Origin: Zanthoxylum bungeanum
Lineage: Eukaryota; Streptophyta; Magnoliopsida; Sapindales; Rutaceae
NCBI GenBank assembly: GCA_019454045.1
Contig: SKCR01031862.1
Coordinates: forward strand, 62,001 to 126,000
Length of the DNA: 64,000 nt
Direction: 5' to 3'
The notes below the pieces were generated by a model. It ran no database searches, was not told where the DNA came from, and saw only the letters and a list, made by a program, of their open reading frames with translations. The position numbers and the translations under genes are program-made. Shown here piece by piece: positions 1 through 11,817 of this stretch. The first letter of the stretch is position 1; every line of letters begins with the position of its first letter.

Positions 1-1186
1 TGACTGACTGATGGCCCCTTTTGCTGAAATCTTTCGGTCATTTGGTCGGGTATGTCGCATTCTCCCCTTGTAGACTGGAGAAACTCTCTCTCTTTTCTTG
101 TTACTTTTATCTTCTTCCTATCTAATTTTCGTTTGAGCCTTGGCCATTGCTTGATCCATAATGTAGCACCAGTTTTTTGTCAACTACTTATAGAGCGTAT
201 TATGTAGGGATTGTGTATACTTATGTGAAATGAATGGATGATTTGAAACCGATGAGAATATCAGAGGTTATAAGTGTGTTTGCCACATTGTAATGGTATG
301 TACGTATATGTATAAGAATTATGATATTATATTTGCATGTATATAAGAGAAGTATGTTTTGAATTGAAGGAAGTGTGATTGTTTCATCAATTTGATGATA
401 TTTCAAATATGGATATTTGTGATAAAATTATAGATGTATGATTTCGTGATTCATATGATTGAAGTGGAATTAATGTTAAATGATATACTCTATGGTATTC
501 AAGTTTTCTTTTGTATGCTTTGAATGTTAGTTATGAGATTGGCATGTATGTAGACATGAAAATATGAAACCTTGACATAAATAAAGTATAAATACTAACA
601 AAAGTTGATAACTCTGAACTCGTCATAACTTAGTAAATTTGACAAAACTTATAATGTGGTTGACTTATATGATTTGTTTGCTTGTAGTGTTAGCATGGTT
701 ACTTAATGAGTTTTATAACTCACATCAAACCAGTTTGCTAGTTTTGCAGGTTAGCTACTTAATGGGTCAACCATTTCAACTTTGGTAGGCATGCTCGAGG
801 CAAGGATCACCCAAGCGGCAGTCACCCTCGCAAGTGCCTTGGAAAGGGTTTAGAGGCCTAGGAGTTGTGATTGATGATATATTATTTTCGTGTTAAGCAT
901 ATGAATTGTATTTAATAAGTTAAAGTTTTGATTGTTTATGATGTTGTGGGCAGAGCCCTTGAGTGTTGATAGATGATATGGGTAATATTTTTTGATGTGT
1001 TGGTGTAGACCTGAGGTCCATTTTGATATATGATGTTTATTTTAGGATCGCTTTGGCGTTGGACTGAGATCCAGGTTGTCCAGTTTTAGGATGCATCATG
1101 TTGGATTTTCGTAAATTTAGAGGCTTATAGAGATGGGTCAATCATGTCTCATGTCGGTAGCATCCTGTCTCTGGCGGGGTGTTACA
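1..1186 (+). mobile_element. Probable Ty3/gypsy-type LTR remnant
   Basis: No coding frame is visible. The stretch ends in GGCGGGGTGTTACA (1173-1186), a terminus often seen in plant gypsy LTRs. Near 700-760 it has an 'aatgagttttataactcac...ttgcaggtta' arrangement of the kind found in chromovirus/Tekay-like LTRs. Copia protease sequence begins immediately after 1186, so this LTR probably inserted into, or recombined with, the Copia element that follows. The left end is outside the window, and no second LTR or TSD can be checked. Assignment rests on terminal motifs and context only. Confidence 0.35.
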
Positions 1187-3770
1187 GAATGATGGATAGA
1201 CACTGGTGCTATTCTCCATATTTTTAATGACAATAAGATATTTTCTATATATAAGAAAATTGAGAATGATGATCATCTGATAATGGGAAACTCATGTACC
1301 TCTAAGGTGGATAGACAAGGCACAGATAGTCTGAAGACGACTTCCGGGAAAGAACTAATATTGAAGAATGTGGTGCATGTTCCAGATATTCAGAAGAATT
1401 TGTTTTCAGGTTTCCTACTTAGCAAAAAATGGTTTCAAGTTGGTGTTTGTTTCTAATATATTTTATTAACCAAAAATGATGTTTATGTAGAAAATGATAT
1501 CTTATTAAAGGTATTTTCCAATTCAATGTATTGACTGTTAATTGACACAATGCTATTAATAATAACGAAACCACATCTTCTGCTTATATTATGGAGTCAC
1601 AAAATATATGGTATGGTAGGTTAGGTCATGTTAATTATGATACAATGCGCATATTAATTAACATGGACCTTATACCTAAATTTACAATTGATAATCAATA
1701 TAAATGTGTAAACCATGTGTTGAAGAAAAATTGAGTAGAACATCATTTCATTATATATAACAAAGTTCTGAAATTTGAATTAGTTCACACTGATATATGT
1801 GATATGGATTTGTGTAAATATGAGGCAATAAAAAGTACTTTGTTATTTTTATCGATGATAGCACAAGATTCTGTTACATGTATTTTTTGAGAAGCAAAAA
1901 TGAAGCTATTGAGAGCTTTATACACTATAAGAATGAAGTTGAAAATCAACTAGGCAAAAGAATAAAAAAAAATTAAGAGTGATATCAGAGGTGAATATGT
2001 ATCACCAAATTACTACTCTTTATTCACCTCAACAAAATAGAATTGCGAAACGAAAATATCGAACATTGAAGGAAATGATGAATGTTATGTTGGCAAGTTC
2101 TGGTTTACCCCAAAACTTTTGAGGCGAAGCCTTACTTTCTGCCAATTACGTTTTAATTAAACTACCTTACAAGAGATTGGACAAGACACCATGTGAATTG
2201 TGGAAAAGTAACACATCTTCCTATAAATTTTTAAAAGTGTAGGGGTTTCTTGCCAAAGTAATAGACTAAACCTATAAAGATTAGGATATTACCTAAAACT
2301 GTTGATTACATAGTCATCGGATATGCACACGATAGTAGTACATACAAGTTCTTGGTACACAAATCCGAGATTCCTGACATCAATCCTAACATGATTATTG
2401 AGTTAAGGAATGTCTCACTTTTTGAAGAGACTTTTCCATTTAAAGATGGAAAACAAACTAAGTCTCATAAAAAGAACACTTGATGCTACTACAAGTTGTG
2501 ATCAAGAAAACCAAGAATTTGATGAACTTGAGAAGATAAAAAAAACAATGAACTACACGTAGTAAAAGAGCTAAAACGTCTAAAATATTTGGACCTAATT
2601 TTCTAATATAATTGTTAGAAAATGAGCCTCAAAGATATAAAGAATCAATGTTTTCTCTGGATGCTCCTATATGGGAAAAGTCTATAATTAGTGAAATTGA
2701 TTCTATTCGACATAATCATACTTGGGAATTGGTTTATTTTCTAAGCCACTAGGCTACAAATGGATATTTAAAAGGAAGATGAAGTCAGATGGATCAATTG
2801 AGAAGTATAAGGCAAGACTAGTCATAAAAGGTTATAGACAAAAAAGAATGTCTTAATTACTTTGACACGTATTCACATGTGACTCGCATCACGTTAATAA
2901 GAATGTTAATAGTTATAGCAGCCATCTTTGATCTTGAAATACATCTGATGAACGTTAAGACTGTATTCTTAAATGATGAATTAGATGAGGAAATTTACAT
3001 GGAACAACCAGAATATTTTAATATTTCGGGCGAAGAAAAAAATATGTGCAAACTCGTTAAATCCTTGTATGGATTGGAGCAAACTCCTAAATAATGGCAT
3101 GATAAATTTGATAAAGAAATGTTGTCAAGTAATTTTAAGATCAATGAGTTTGATAAGTGTGAGTACACTAAGGCAAGTCAAAAAGAATATGTTATTATAT
3201 GTCTCTACGTCAACAATATGCTCATTATTGGTAGTAATCATGAGATGATTGTATCTACTTAGAAATTTTTGACTAGTAAATTTGAAATTAAGGATTTAGG
3301 AGTGTCTGATGTGATTTTATAAATTAAGATTTGTAGAATATCATAAGGATGTGTATTAGCTCAAGATTATTATATTGAGAAAATACTTGAGAAATATAAC
3401 AAATGAGATCCTAACATTGCTAGAACTCATGTGGATTTAACTCTTCATTTATCAAAGAACACTGGTGTTGGTGTATCTCAATTAGAATACTCGAGAATCA
3501 TTGAAAGCCTGATGTATCTCACTAATTGTACACGACCAGATATCTCTAAAGCCATAAACAAGCTTAGTAGATTTATAAGTAATATCGGACATAACCACTA
3601 GAAGGCTACGATAAGAGTGCTGAGGTACCTGAGAGAAACCTCAAAATATGGCATGCATTATACCCAATATCCTGCCGTTCTAGATAAATAATATGATACT
3701 AACTGGATATCTAACATAGAGGATTCAAAATTTATGAGTGGATTTGTTATTTAATAAAATTTAATAGTGA
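1187..3770 (+). pseudogene. Decayed Copia pol (protease to RNase H), 5' and 3' truncated
   Basis: Pieces of a Ty1/copia polyprotein can be followed in order across many stops and frameshifts. A protease D-T-G-A stretch lies at about 1195-1215, the GAG-pre-integrase 'W-x-G-R-L-G-H' at about 1608-1635, and integrase at about 1780-2130. The reverse transcriptase thumb/finger sequence runs from about 2750, with motif A near 2950. The tetrad at about 3205-3217 reads YVNN instead of YVDD, and RNase H-like sequence extends to about 3770. In motif A the first catalytic Asp is Asn (M-N-V-K-T). It resembles the tandem Copia family at 6497-19534 but is far more decayed. Gag, both LTRs and the RNase H tail are missing. 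It cannot encode an active product. Confidence 0.85.
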
Positions 3771-4252
3771 GCCGTCATGTGGCGCAATAGAGAGACTTAA
3801 AAAATATAATTCTTTTATATATATATATATATATAGTTGTATTAATATAACTAATAATTATTTAATTATTTTAACATATGTATCAATATATTATTTAATT
3901 ATTATATGAATAATGTAATATTATCGTTATAATTTTTGCTGTGGTCCGAGTCTCAAGTGATACAAAGGTGTTAATATTTTAACCTTGAGGATAAGATTCA
4001 TTTTAGGGGAATATCTCAACTTTAAATCTATACATAAAGGATATGAATAAGGGTGATATAATTTAGATGTCAATAAAATTACGGAAAAGTACAAAATGAA
4101 CAATGTATTTTTTTCTCAGTTGCGCATCAGGACTGTGGTTTTCGGAAAAATAGGAAACACCGTTAGTTATTACTTGGCATGGGCATTTTTTTTCCTCCAT
4201 GTTTTCATTCATAAAAAAAATAATAATAATAAATAAATAAATTATGAAGAAG
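3771..4252. other. AT-rich stretch, no gene seen
   Basis: It contains a short TA dinucleotide run near 3817-3835 and A-rich tracts near 4210-4250. No credible coding frame, RNA gene or transposon terminus was recognised. Confidence 0.6.
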
Positions 4253-4261
4253 ATAAAAAAA

Positions 4262-4445
4262 GGGTCCTGCTAACGAGTGCCCTAAGGGCACTCATTAAGG
4301 ATCCATTATTGGTAAGTTTTCATATCACTTTTATGGGAAAAGTAAAAAATTTTCAAAACATTAATTACTTTTTCATTTTTCCTATAAAAACTTTCCTAAA
4401 ATGGATCATTAACAAGTGCCCTAAGGGCACTCATTAGCATTTCCC
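4262..4445. mobile_element. Mutator-like (MULE) MITE with 9-bp TSD
   Basis: A 184-bp element is bounded by inverted repeats that start GGG..TGCTAA(C/T)GAGTGCCC on the left and read the same way on the reverse complement at the right. They extend imperfectly for about 60 bp. Each terminal repeat contains the internal palindrome GAGTGCCCTAAGGGCACTC. The element is flanked by an exact 9-bp direct repeat, ATAAAAAAA, at 4253-4261 and 4446-4454, the TSD length of Mutator-like elements. There is no coding capacity, so it would depend on a transposase elsewhere. The A-rich TSD is low-complexity, which slightly weakens that evidence. Confidence 0.8.
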
Positions 4446-4638
4446 ATAAAAAAAAAAAGAAGAAGATAAGACATTCTTCATCAAATCCTTTCAAGTTGTA
4501 TAATCTTTCGTTGCTTTTCCCCAAAAAAAAAAAAACTTATTCAACACAGACCGGCAGCTTGGCATTTTTGTCTCATCTTCTTACAGGTTTTGAAATTTCC
4601 TAGAAGCACACACAACAAGAAATCTCTATACCCAAAAG
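4446..4638. other. Spacer between two MITEs
   Basis: AT-rich sequence with A runs. No gene was recognised. The segment may belong to the same decayed element as the LTR-like sequence starting at 5183. Confidence 0.4.
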
Positions 4639-5170
4639 TAGGGGTGGCAATTTAGGTTATTATTTATTTATTCGTCTAATTCAATTCGCTTTAAAACGAT
4701 TACGGGTTTGAAAAAATGGATTCGTTTAATAAATGGATCAATTCGATTCGATTTATTTATTAAACGAACTGAATACGAATTTAAGCTTATTGATTCGTTT
4801 ATTCGTTTAAAATATATTTTATTATTTTCTTTTATTAGTTATTGTTATTTTTCAAATAAGATACGAGAAATTATAATTAATTACTATAGAAAAATAATAT
4901 TGTCAATATTTGGTGAGATATTTTTAGTAATATTTTAATTACATATTTCATATATATTTATAAAGAATTAATATAAATAAATTATGTTATTGAATAATAT
5001 TATGATTAAACGAATATTTGTGTTCGATTTGTTTAATAAACGAATCGAATACGAATCATGATATTAGGATTCGTTTATTAAACGAATTGAATACGAATCT
5101 ATCACATTTTAATTCGATTCCTTTAGGATTCAATACAAATTCGATTTGTTGATTCGTTTTGCCACCCCTA
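4639..5170. mobile_element. hAT-like MITE
   Basis: Terminal inverted repeats TAGGGGTGGCAA (4639-4650) and its reverse complement (5159-5170) are of the hAT superfamily type. The 532-bp interior is AT-rich and full of variants of ATTCGTTTATTAAACGAAT, so the element can fold extensively. No transposase is encoded. A clean 8-bp TSD is not visible: the flanks are CCCAAAAG and TCGAAGGG. Either the TSD has decayed or the insertion was rearranged. A 76-residue frame at 4708-4938 merely reads the AT-rich repeats. Confidence 0.65.
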
Positions 5171-5182
5171 TCGAAGGGGGGA

Positions 5183-6493
5183 TGAATTGAGTGATGACCT
5201 AAATTTGCGGAAATGTAAATCTTTTCGATTTTACGTTATTAAGTTAGTAGTTTTACCAATTAAGCTTATGTCAATTTTTCTCAATCACAATATACCGCAT
5301 AAATGCAAATGTCTAATTAATATGCAAATAAAAAATAAAATTGCGATAATTAAAGGAGTAAGGGATAGAGAAATTGATATTGGTGATTTATAGTGGTTCG
5401 ACTAACTCTTTACCTATTTCCACTCCCCTAAGTCACGCTTGAAGATTTCCATTAAGTTGAATTCAGAATTTACACCGAGTTTTTCGTAGTTCACTCGCAA
5501 CCAAGAGTTTTGTCTCATAGGTTCACTTCAAACCTTTATACAAGAGTTTTATCCCTAAGTTCACTCTTAAATCTTCACAATGAGTTTTGTTCCTATGCTC
5601 ACTCACAAACCTTTACAATAATTACCCTTTTGAGTATATCTATTCACAAAGATTTTCCAACCTCAAGTGTTTGATTATAAAGATTTTTGTACAACGCATT
5701 TAGGCACTCACAAATAATTAGAAGATTAAAGATGTGAGTTGCTAATTCAAGAATTATAAGCTCTCTAAATGATATGAAGATGTATATAGTGAGCTTTGAT
5801 AATGAGAGTGGATAATAAAGAATATTTTGTATACTCTCTACTTTTACTTAAAGAAAATTGTATGAAGGTTGAAGAAGTTAGGAAAAATGAAATTATGGCC
5901 CAATTTATAGAGAAAGTGAAATACTATCCATGCTCTCTATCTTGAATGGTATGTCAGTCTACAATGACCGGTATGCTGGTCTTGCAATTCAAACGGCTAT
6001 ATTACCATTGATTATTAAAGCGCAATATCGGATTACTGACTGGTATGGAGGCCGGTATGTTTGCTAGCTCACAAGTATGAGGACCGGTATGAACCGGCAC
6101 GGTTCAAGTAACTGTTCAAACTCAGACTGACCAGTATGGAATAGCTCAGTTCTAGAGAACATGCAAATCTTCCCAAGGCAAAACAGAGTCACCGGTATGC
6201 CAGTGTGGGGGACCGGTATGCCGATCTCAGTGTAGAAAGTGCAGGATTCGAAAGTTGAAAGCATTTTGCACATGAGCCTGATGCATCTAAATGAATGTGC
6301 GTATGTCTTATGAGCTTAGAAACTTAAATTATCAACTCACTTATAAAGAGAGTCCTAAACTAAGACCACACAAGATTTTCTTCATTCAAGCTCTTGAGTT
6401 TTCACATCTATTTTACTCTTCATCAGCAATTGCGTCGACATCTTTTTATAATTTTCGTTAATGCGTGTCGAAGTTTTTCGTGTTGCATCATCA
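5183..6493 (+). mobile_element. Decayed SIRE/Maximus-like LTR (putative)
   Basis: A polypurine-like GAAGGGGGGA (5173-5182) precedes TGAATTGA. The segment ends with TTGCATCATCA (6483-6493). A 'ggttcgactaac...ccactcccc' stretch near 5395-5430 is followed by several imperfect 'gagttttgtcc..ttcactc' repeats (5475-5625). All of these recall SIRE-type Copia LTRs. The ACCGGTATG motif recurs between about 5970 and 6220. No internal domain remains upstream, where the hAT MITE sits, and no TSD is visible. The 69-residue minus-strand frame at 6064-6273 reads the ACCGGT repeats and is not a gene. Confidence 0.4.
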
Positions 6494-7101
6494 AATTGTT
6501 GGAAAATGCCTATGAGTAAGCATTTTGAGGCTCAATTTTAAGTATGGTCCACTTCGTGTTAGTGGTTTTTATTGAATGATTCGGATACTCCTCCGTGAGT
6601 AGTTCGAAATGGTATATTCATATGCTTAAAATGGTGTTTGGGTGAATGAGAAATTGTTGCTCAAAGTTCACCATTGGTGTTGGAAAATAAGGAGAATTGA
6701 GCTTGTCCCACATGGTAAAACTATAGAGGGAAAATTATGCTTATATATGATTGCTCATATGAAGATGGGTAAGAGTTATAAGGATAAAGACTCTCTCTAC
6801 GTGCGCCGGGGGGGGGGGGGGTGCAAATCAAATCCGAATCAAGCTTGGCTCGTGTGCACCCGCGCGTCCTGCATACACGAATGCCGGACCAAATTGTGCG
6901 GGCCCGGCCCAGCCAATTTTTACATGTCTCCTTAATTTTCCAAGCCTTTTTGAATTTCCATAACAGCTAATTTAATTAGCTTGGTGGTTACAAAAGTTGA
7001 ATTTTCATAACAGCTAATTTAGTTAGCTTGGTGGTTACAACAAGTGAAAGGCCACCCATTTATGAGATATAATTGGCATGTTAATGAGCTGTGTTTTTTC
7101 A

Positions 7102-7120
7102 TTTTTTATATATATATACT
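7102..7120 (+). promoter_or_regulatory. Putative LTR TATA box
   Basis: A TATATATATA run is followed by CTTCACCGAG. It is conserved in the same position of LTR2 (about 13001-13020) and LTR3 (about 18888-18903). Its position about half way through the LTR fits a U3 TATA box upstream of R. The transcription start is inferred, not shown. Confidence 0.5.
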
Positions 7121-7407
7121 TCACCGAGATTTTGTTTATAACACATACAGTTAGAAGAAATTTTCAGAGCATTTTGTTTTTTCTTTGTTTTTTAGAAGAG
7201 TTCAAACACTTTTGTAGTTCGTTAGAATCGGGGTTTGGTGGTGCCCATACTCGTTCGGTTTATCGTTGTATCATGTGAAACAATCGTCTCACGTTCTACT
7301 GCACCTACAGTATGGGACGAATTTATTTTAAGGATATTATTGACATCAACAAGCCTCGGGAAAGTGAAGAAGCAGTGGTTCGGTTCTGGATCAACTTTAC
7401 CAATTTC

Positions 7408-7660
7408 AGGGTCTGCCCCCGCTCTCAGGGTCTGCCCCCGCTCTCAGAGTCTGCCCCCGCTCTCAGCCTCTACTCTCAGCCTCCGCTCTCAGGGTCTACC
7501 TCTGCTTTCAGCTTCCGCTCTCAGGGTCTACCTCTGCTCTCAGCCTCTGCCGTCAGGGTCTGCTCTTAGGGTCCACCGTGAGGGTCTGCTCCGTGGGTCT
7601 AATTTTAGGGTCTGCCGAGAAGGTTTGATTTCAGGGTCTACCGATAGGGTCTACTGGGCT
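7408..7660 (+). repeat. LTR-internal minisatellite (CAGGGTCTGCC type)
   Basis: Imperfect tandem units of 13-19 bp built on CAGGGTCTGCCCCCGCTCT gradually become units starting AGGGTCTGCT. The same block is present in LTR2 (about 13309-13545) and LTR3 (about 19189-19440). LTR1 and LTR2 have almost the same unit order, whereas LTR3 has a different order and composition. Confidence 0.8.
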
Positions 7661-7737
7661 AAAATTAAACCTTATTCGGATTTCCAACCAATTATTGTAT
7701 TTGTAACTACCAAAATATTTGTAATATTTGCACTACA

Positions 7738-8760
7738 GTCTTAAAACAAAATTCGACTCTATGGATATGGAAAACAGTCCAAACACAGTAGATCCGAATA
7801 TGGCAGCCTCTTCGGCTGGCCAGAATGCAATAGCAGCCTCTTCGGCTAGCCAACTTGCTTCAGCCTCTAGGCTTAATATGGCAGCCACTGTGGCTGGCCA
7901 AGGTGTTGCTGCCTCTATGGCTAGATAACCTGTTGGACATATGAGTCATGTCAATCTGGCCGCGGAAAAACCTGAAAAATTCAGTGGTTAGAATTTCAAA
8001 CGGTGGCAACAGAAAATGTTTTTCTACTTGACCACGTTGAACCTTGCGAGGTTCCTAAAGGAAGATGCTCATGTAACCAAAGAGGGTGAGACTGATATTC
8101 AAATGATCAGTGCTATTGATGCTTGGAAATATTCTGAATTCGGAATTATGTGCTGAATGGGCTAAGTGATTCCTTGTACAGTGTGTACGCCGAATGAAAA
8201 CAGCAAAATAGCTTTGGGAGTCTTTAGATCGAAAATATAAAATTGAGGATGTCGGTACTAACAAATTTTTCGTAGGCCGATTCTTAGATTTTAAGATGGT
8301 TGATTCCAAAACTGTGTTGAGCCAAGTACAAGAACTGCAGATTATTCTAGCAGAAATTCATGCTGAGGGGATGATTTTAAGTGAAACCTTCCAAGTAGCC
8401 TCGATAATTGAGAAACTACCACCTAGTTGGAAAGATTTCAAGAATTATCTGAAGCATAAACGAAAAGAAATGAGCATTAAAGACTTGGTTCTTAAGCTCA
8501 GAATTGAGGAAGATAACCAATTATCTGACAATAGAGGAATATCTCATGAGGCCAAGGTAAATGTTGTTGAACATGGCCATAAGAACAAGAACCTCAAGAA
8601 CCTAAATGAGGAGTTTCCAAGAAATCCAAGTTTCAAGGAAGATGCTTCAACTGTGACAAAATGGGTCACAAGTCTTCTGAGTGCAGACTGCCAAGAAGAA
8701 TAAGAAACAAGAGGCTAATGTGATGGAAAATGTGACTGAAAATGCTTCAGACATTAACCT
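7738..8760 (+). pseudogene. Copia gag, internal copy A (broken)
   Basis: The likely start is ATG at 7761, only 23 bp after the LTR, opening with M-D-M-E-N-S-P. An Ala/Ser-rich N-terminus follows up to the stop near 7926. Beyond it come gag-like sequence ('E-K-P-E-K-F-S-G', stop, 'F-K-R-W-Q-Q-K-M'), a UBN2-type segment at 8296-8640, and a CCHC zinc knuckle at 8643-8684 with exact C-x2-C-x4-H-x4-C spacing. Gag would coat and package element RNA. At least two stops and one frameshift break it, and copy B shares the early stops. No TGGTATCAGAGC-type primer-binding site lies between the LTR and this ATG. Confidence 0.85.
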
Positions 8761-10631
8761 CTCTGCTGTTGTTTTCAAGGTGAATCTGGTGGGTTCTAAC
8801 CCAAGAGAGGGTGGATTGATACTGGTGCCACTCGAAAAGTGTGCTCGGACAAGAGCATGTTTTCTTCATTTGAACCTGCTGGTAATGGGGAAAAAATATA
8901 CATGGGAAATTCAGCAACATCTGAGATTGAAGGTCAAAGAAAGGTGATTCTGAAGATGACCTCTAGGAAAGAGTTAACTCTGAACAATTTTCTGTATGTA
9001 CCAGAAATACGAAAGAATCTTGTGTCTGGATCACTTCTAAACAAGCATGGATTCCGGATGATGTTCGAGTTTGATAAAGTAGTTTTGACTAAAAATGGGA
9101 TGTATGTTGGAAAAGGGTATGTAACTGATGGGCTTTTTAAGCTCAATGTAATGGTTGTTAAACCCAAGAATATCAATAAAACTAGTTCTTCTGCTTATAT
9201 TGTTGAGTACTCTAATCTATGGCATGGTAGATTAGGACATGTTAATTTTAATTCATTGCGGAAATTAATTAACATGAATCACATTCCCGATTTTAAAATT
9301 GATAACACACATAAGTGTGATACTTGTGTTGAGGTAAAACTAACTAGATCATCTTTTCATAGTATTGAAAGAAACTCTGAACCACTTGATCTAATTCATA
9401 CCGATGTTTGTGATTTTAATTCAATACAATCGAGAGGCGGTAATAAATATTTTATTACCTTTATTGATGATTACACAAGATTTTGCTATGTGTATTTGAT
9501 ACAAAGCAAGGACGAAGCTATAGAGAAATTTGTTCTCTATAAGAATGAAGTTGAGAACCAACTGAATAAAAGAATTAAGGAGTTAAGAAGTGATCGTGGT
9601 GGTGAGTGTGTTTTTCCTTTTGAATCACTTTGTGAACAAAATGGAATCATACATCAAATCACAGCTCCTTATTCACCTCAATCCAATGGGGTTGCAGAAC
9701 GAAAGAATCGTACCTTGAAAGAGATGATGAACGCTATGTTAATCAGCTCTGGCTTACCTCAGAATATGTGGGGAGAAGCTGTTTTTATCAGTTAATTACC
9801 TTTTAAATAAGGTACCACGGAAAGAAGCAGGGAAAACTCCTTATGAAATATGGAAAGGAAGGGTACCTTCCTATAAATTCCTCCGAGTGTGGGGGTGTTG
9901 CCAAAGTAGTCAGTCCTCCACCTAAAAATGTGAAGATAAGACAAAAAATTGTTGATTGCATTTTCATAGGATATGCACATAACAGTAATGCTTATCGATT
10001 TCTTGTGCATGAGTCTAATATACCACATATTCACAAGAATACGATAATGGAGTCGAGGAATGCATCCTTTTTCGAAAATGTTTTTCCTTGTAAAACTAAT
10101 TCGAATTCAAATGTGCACAAACGGGCACATGAGACTATCATTGAAGATAGTCATGGCCGAGAACAAATAAATGTTCCAGAGGATCAACAAGTTTTTGAAC
10201 TTGAACCAAGACGTAGCAAAAGAGCTAGAACGGAAAAATCATTTGGTCCAGATTTTCTGACTTTTTTGCTAGAGAATGATCATCTAAGCTATAACGAAGC
10301 TGTAAGGTCAGCTGATGGTGCTTTGTGGAAAGATGTCATCAATAGTGAAATTGAATCCATCTTACAAAATCACACCTGGGAGTTAGTGAATCTTCCTCCA
10401 TGATGTAAACCTTTAGGGTCCAAGTGGATTTTCAAAAATAAAATGAAGGCAGATGGATCAATTGACAAGTACAAAGCAAGACTTGTAATTAAATGTTACA
10501 GACAACGTGAAGGTCTTGATTACTTTGATACTTATTTTCTCTGTAACTAGAATAAATTCCATAAGGATGATACTAGCGATTGAGCTCTGCGCAATCTTGA
10601 GGTACATCAGATGGATGTGAAAACAGCATTT

Positions 10632-10664
<33 letters not shown>

Positions 10665-11625
10665 GAACAACCTGAAGGCTTTATAGCTCCAGGACAAGAA
10701 AAAAAAAGTCTGTAAGTTAGTAAAATCCTTGTATGGATTAAACAAGCTCTGAAACAATGGCATAAAAAGTTTGATGACACCATGTTGGCAAATGGTTTCA
10801 AAATCAATGAATGTGATAAATGCATTTATGTCAGAGAGACAGAAGTTGGCAATGTCATTTTATGTCTCTACGTTGATGACATATTGATTGTCGTGAGTAA
10901 TGTTAAAATGGTGAAATCTACCAAGAATATGTTGAAATCTAAGTTTGACATGAAAGACATGGGTCTAGCAGATGTCATTCTGGGAATAAAGATCTCGGGA
11001 AGTCCAGATGGACTTATTCTTGATCAGCCGCACTATGTGGACAAATTCTTGGTAAATTCAACAATGATGATTCTGCTGTGGCAAGAACTTATTTAGATGT
11101 GAGTCTACACCTATCAAAGAATAGGGGATATGGTATATCTCAAGTAGAATACTCTAGAGTGATCGGGAGTTTGATGTATCTATCGAGTTGTACAATGCCT
11201 GATAGAGCTGTACAGTAAACAAGCTCAGCAGATATACGAGTAATCCAGGGGCTGATCACTGGAAAGCAATAGTGAGAGTACTTAGGTACTTACGTTTTAC
11301 TCGTAATTATGGGTTGCACTATCATAGATATCCAGCTGTAGTCGAAGGATACAGTGATGCTAATTGTATATCTGACATGAAAGACTCAAAGTCTACCAGT
11401 GGCTATGTGTTTACACTAGCAGGTGCAGCTGTATCGTGGAAATCCTCCAAACAGACTTTGATAACCAGATCTATAATGGAATCAGAATTTATTGCATTTG
11501 ACAAGTGTGCTGAAGAAGCAGAATGGCTTCGAAATTTTCTAGAGGATATTCCAAGTTAGCCTAAGCCAGTGCCAGCAATTTGCATTCATTGCGATAGTCA
11601 ATCTGCAATTGGAAGGGCACATAAC

Positions 11626-11656
<31 letters not shown>

Positions 11657-11817
11657 ATCGTAGACACAATACCGTTAGACAATTACTCTCTACTGGAGTT
11701 ATTTCAATTGACTATGTAAAGTCAAAGGATAACATTGCGGATCCGCTAACCAAAGGGTTAAATAGAGAGTTAGTTGTGAAATCATCGAGGGGAATGGGAC
11801 TAAAGCCCATTAGATAA
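8761..11817 (+). pseudogene. Copia pol, internal copy A (broken)
   Basis: Protease active site D-T-G-A is at 8818-8829. The longest clean frame (8839-9795) holds the GAG-pre-integrase 'L-W-H-G-R-L-G-H' and most of integrase, including the D-D-x35-E core ending in 'V-A-E-R-K-N'. A frameshift near 9790 separates the integrase C-terminus (9843-10403). The RT entry has two adjacent stops near 10400 plus others. Motif A 'M-D-V-K-T-A-F' near 10611-10631 keeps its Asp, and YVDD is at 10869-10880. RNase H and the C-terminal 'A-D-P-L-T-K' end at 11817. Pol would process Gag, copy RNA and integrate cDNA, but not from this copy. Confidence 0.92.

Larger units (their letters stand above)
6497..7737 (+). 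repeat. LTR1 (5' LTR of tandem array)
   Basis: It starts TGTTGGAAAATG and ends GCACTACA. It contains a duplicated segment with the palindrome AGCTAATTTAATTAGCT (about 6966-7040), a TATA-rich stretch at about 7105-7118 that probably marks the U3 promoter, and a C/T-rich minisatellite at about 7408-7660. Unlike LTR2 and LTR3 it keeps about 30 extra bases near 6737-6766. It also has a run of about 13 G near 6808-6821 where the other LTRs read AGGAGGGGG. Frames of 169 and 85 residues here only read the minisatellite. Confidence 0.9.

Noticed and set aside
7235..7744. 169-residue open frame with Ser/Leu/Arg-rich repeats (and matching frames at 13075-13607 and 19058-19378)
   Set aside because: It translates the LTR minisatellite in whichever frame is open, and different LTR copies give different frames. 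There is no coding signal beyond the repeat.
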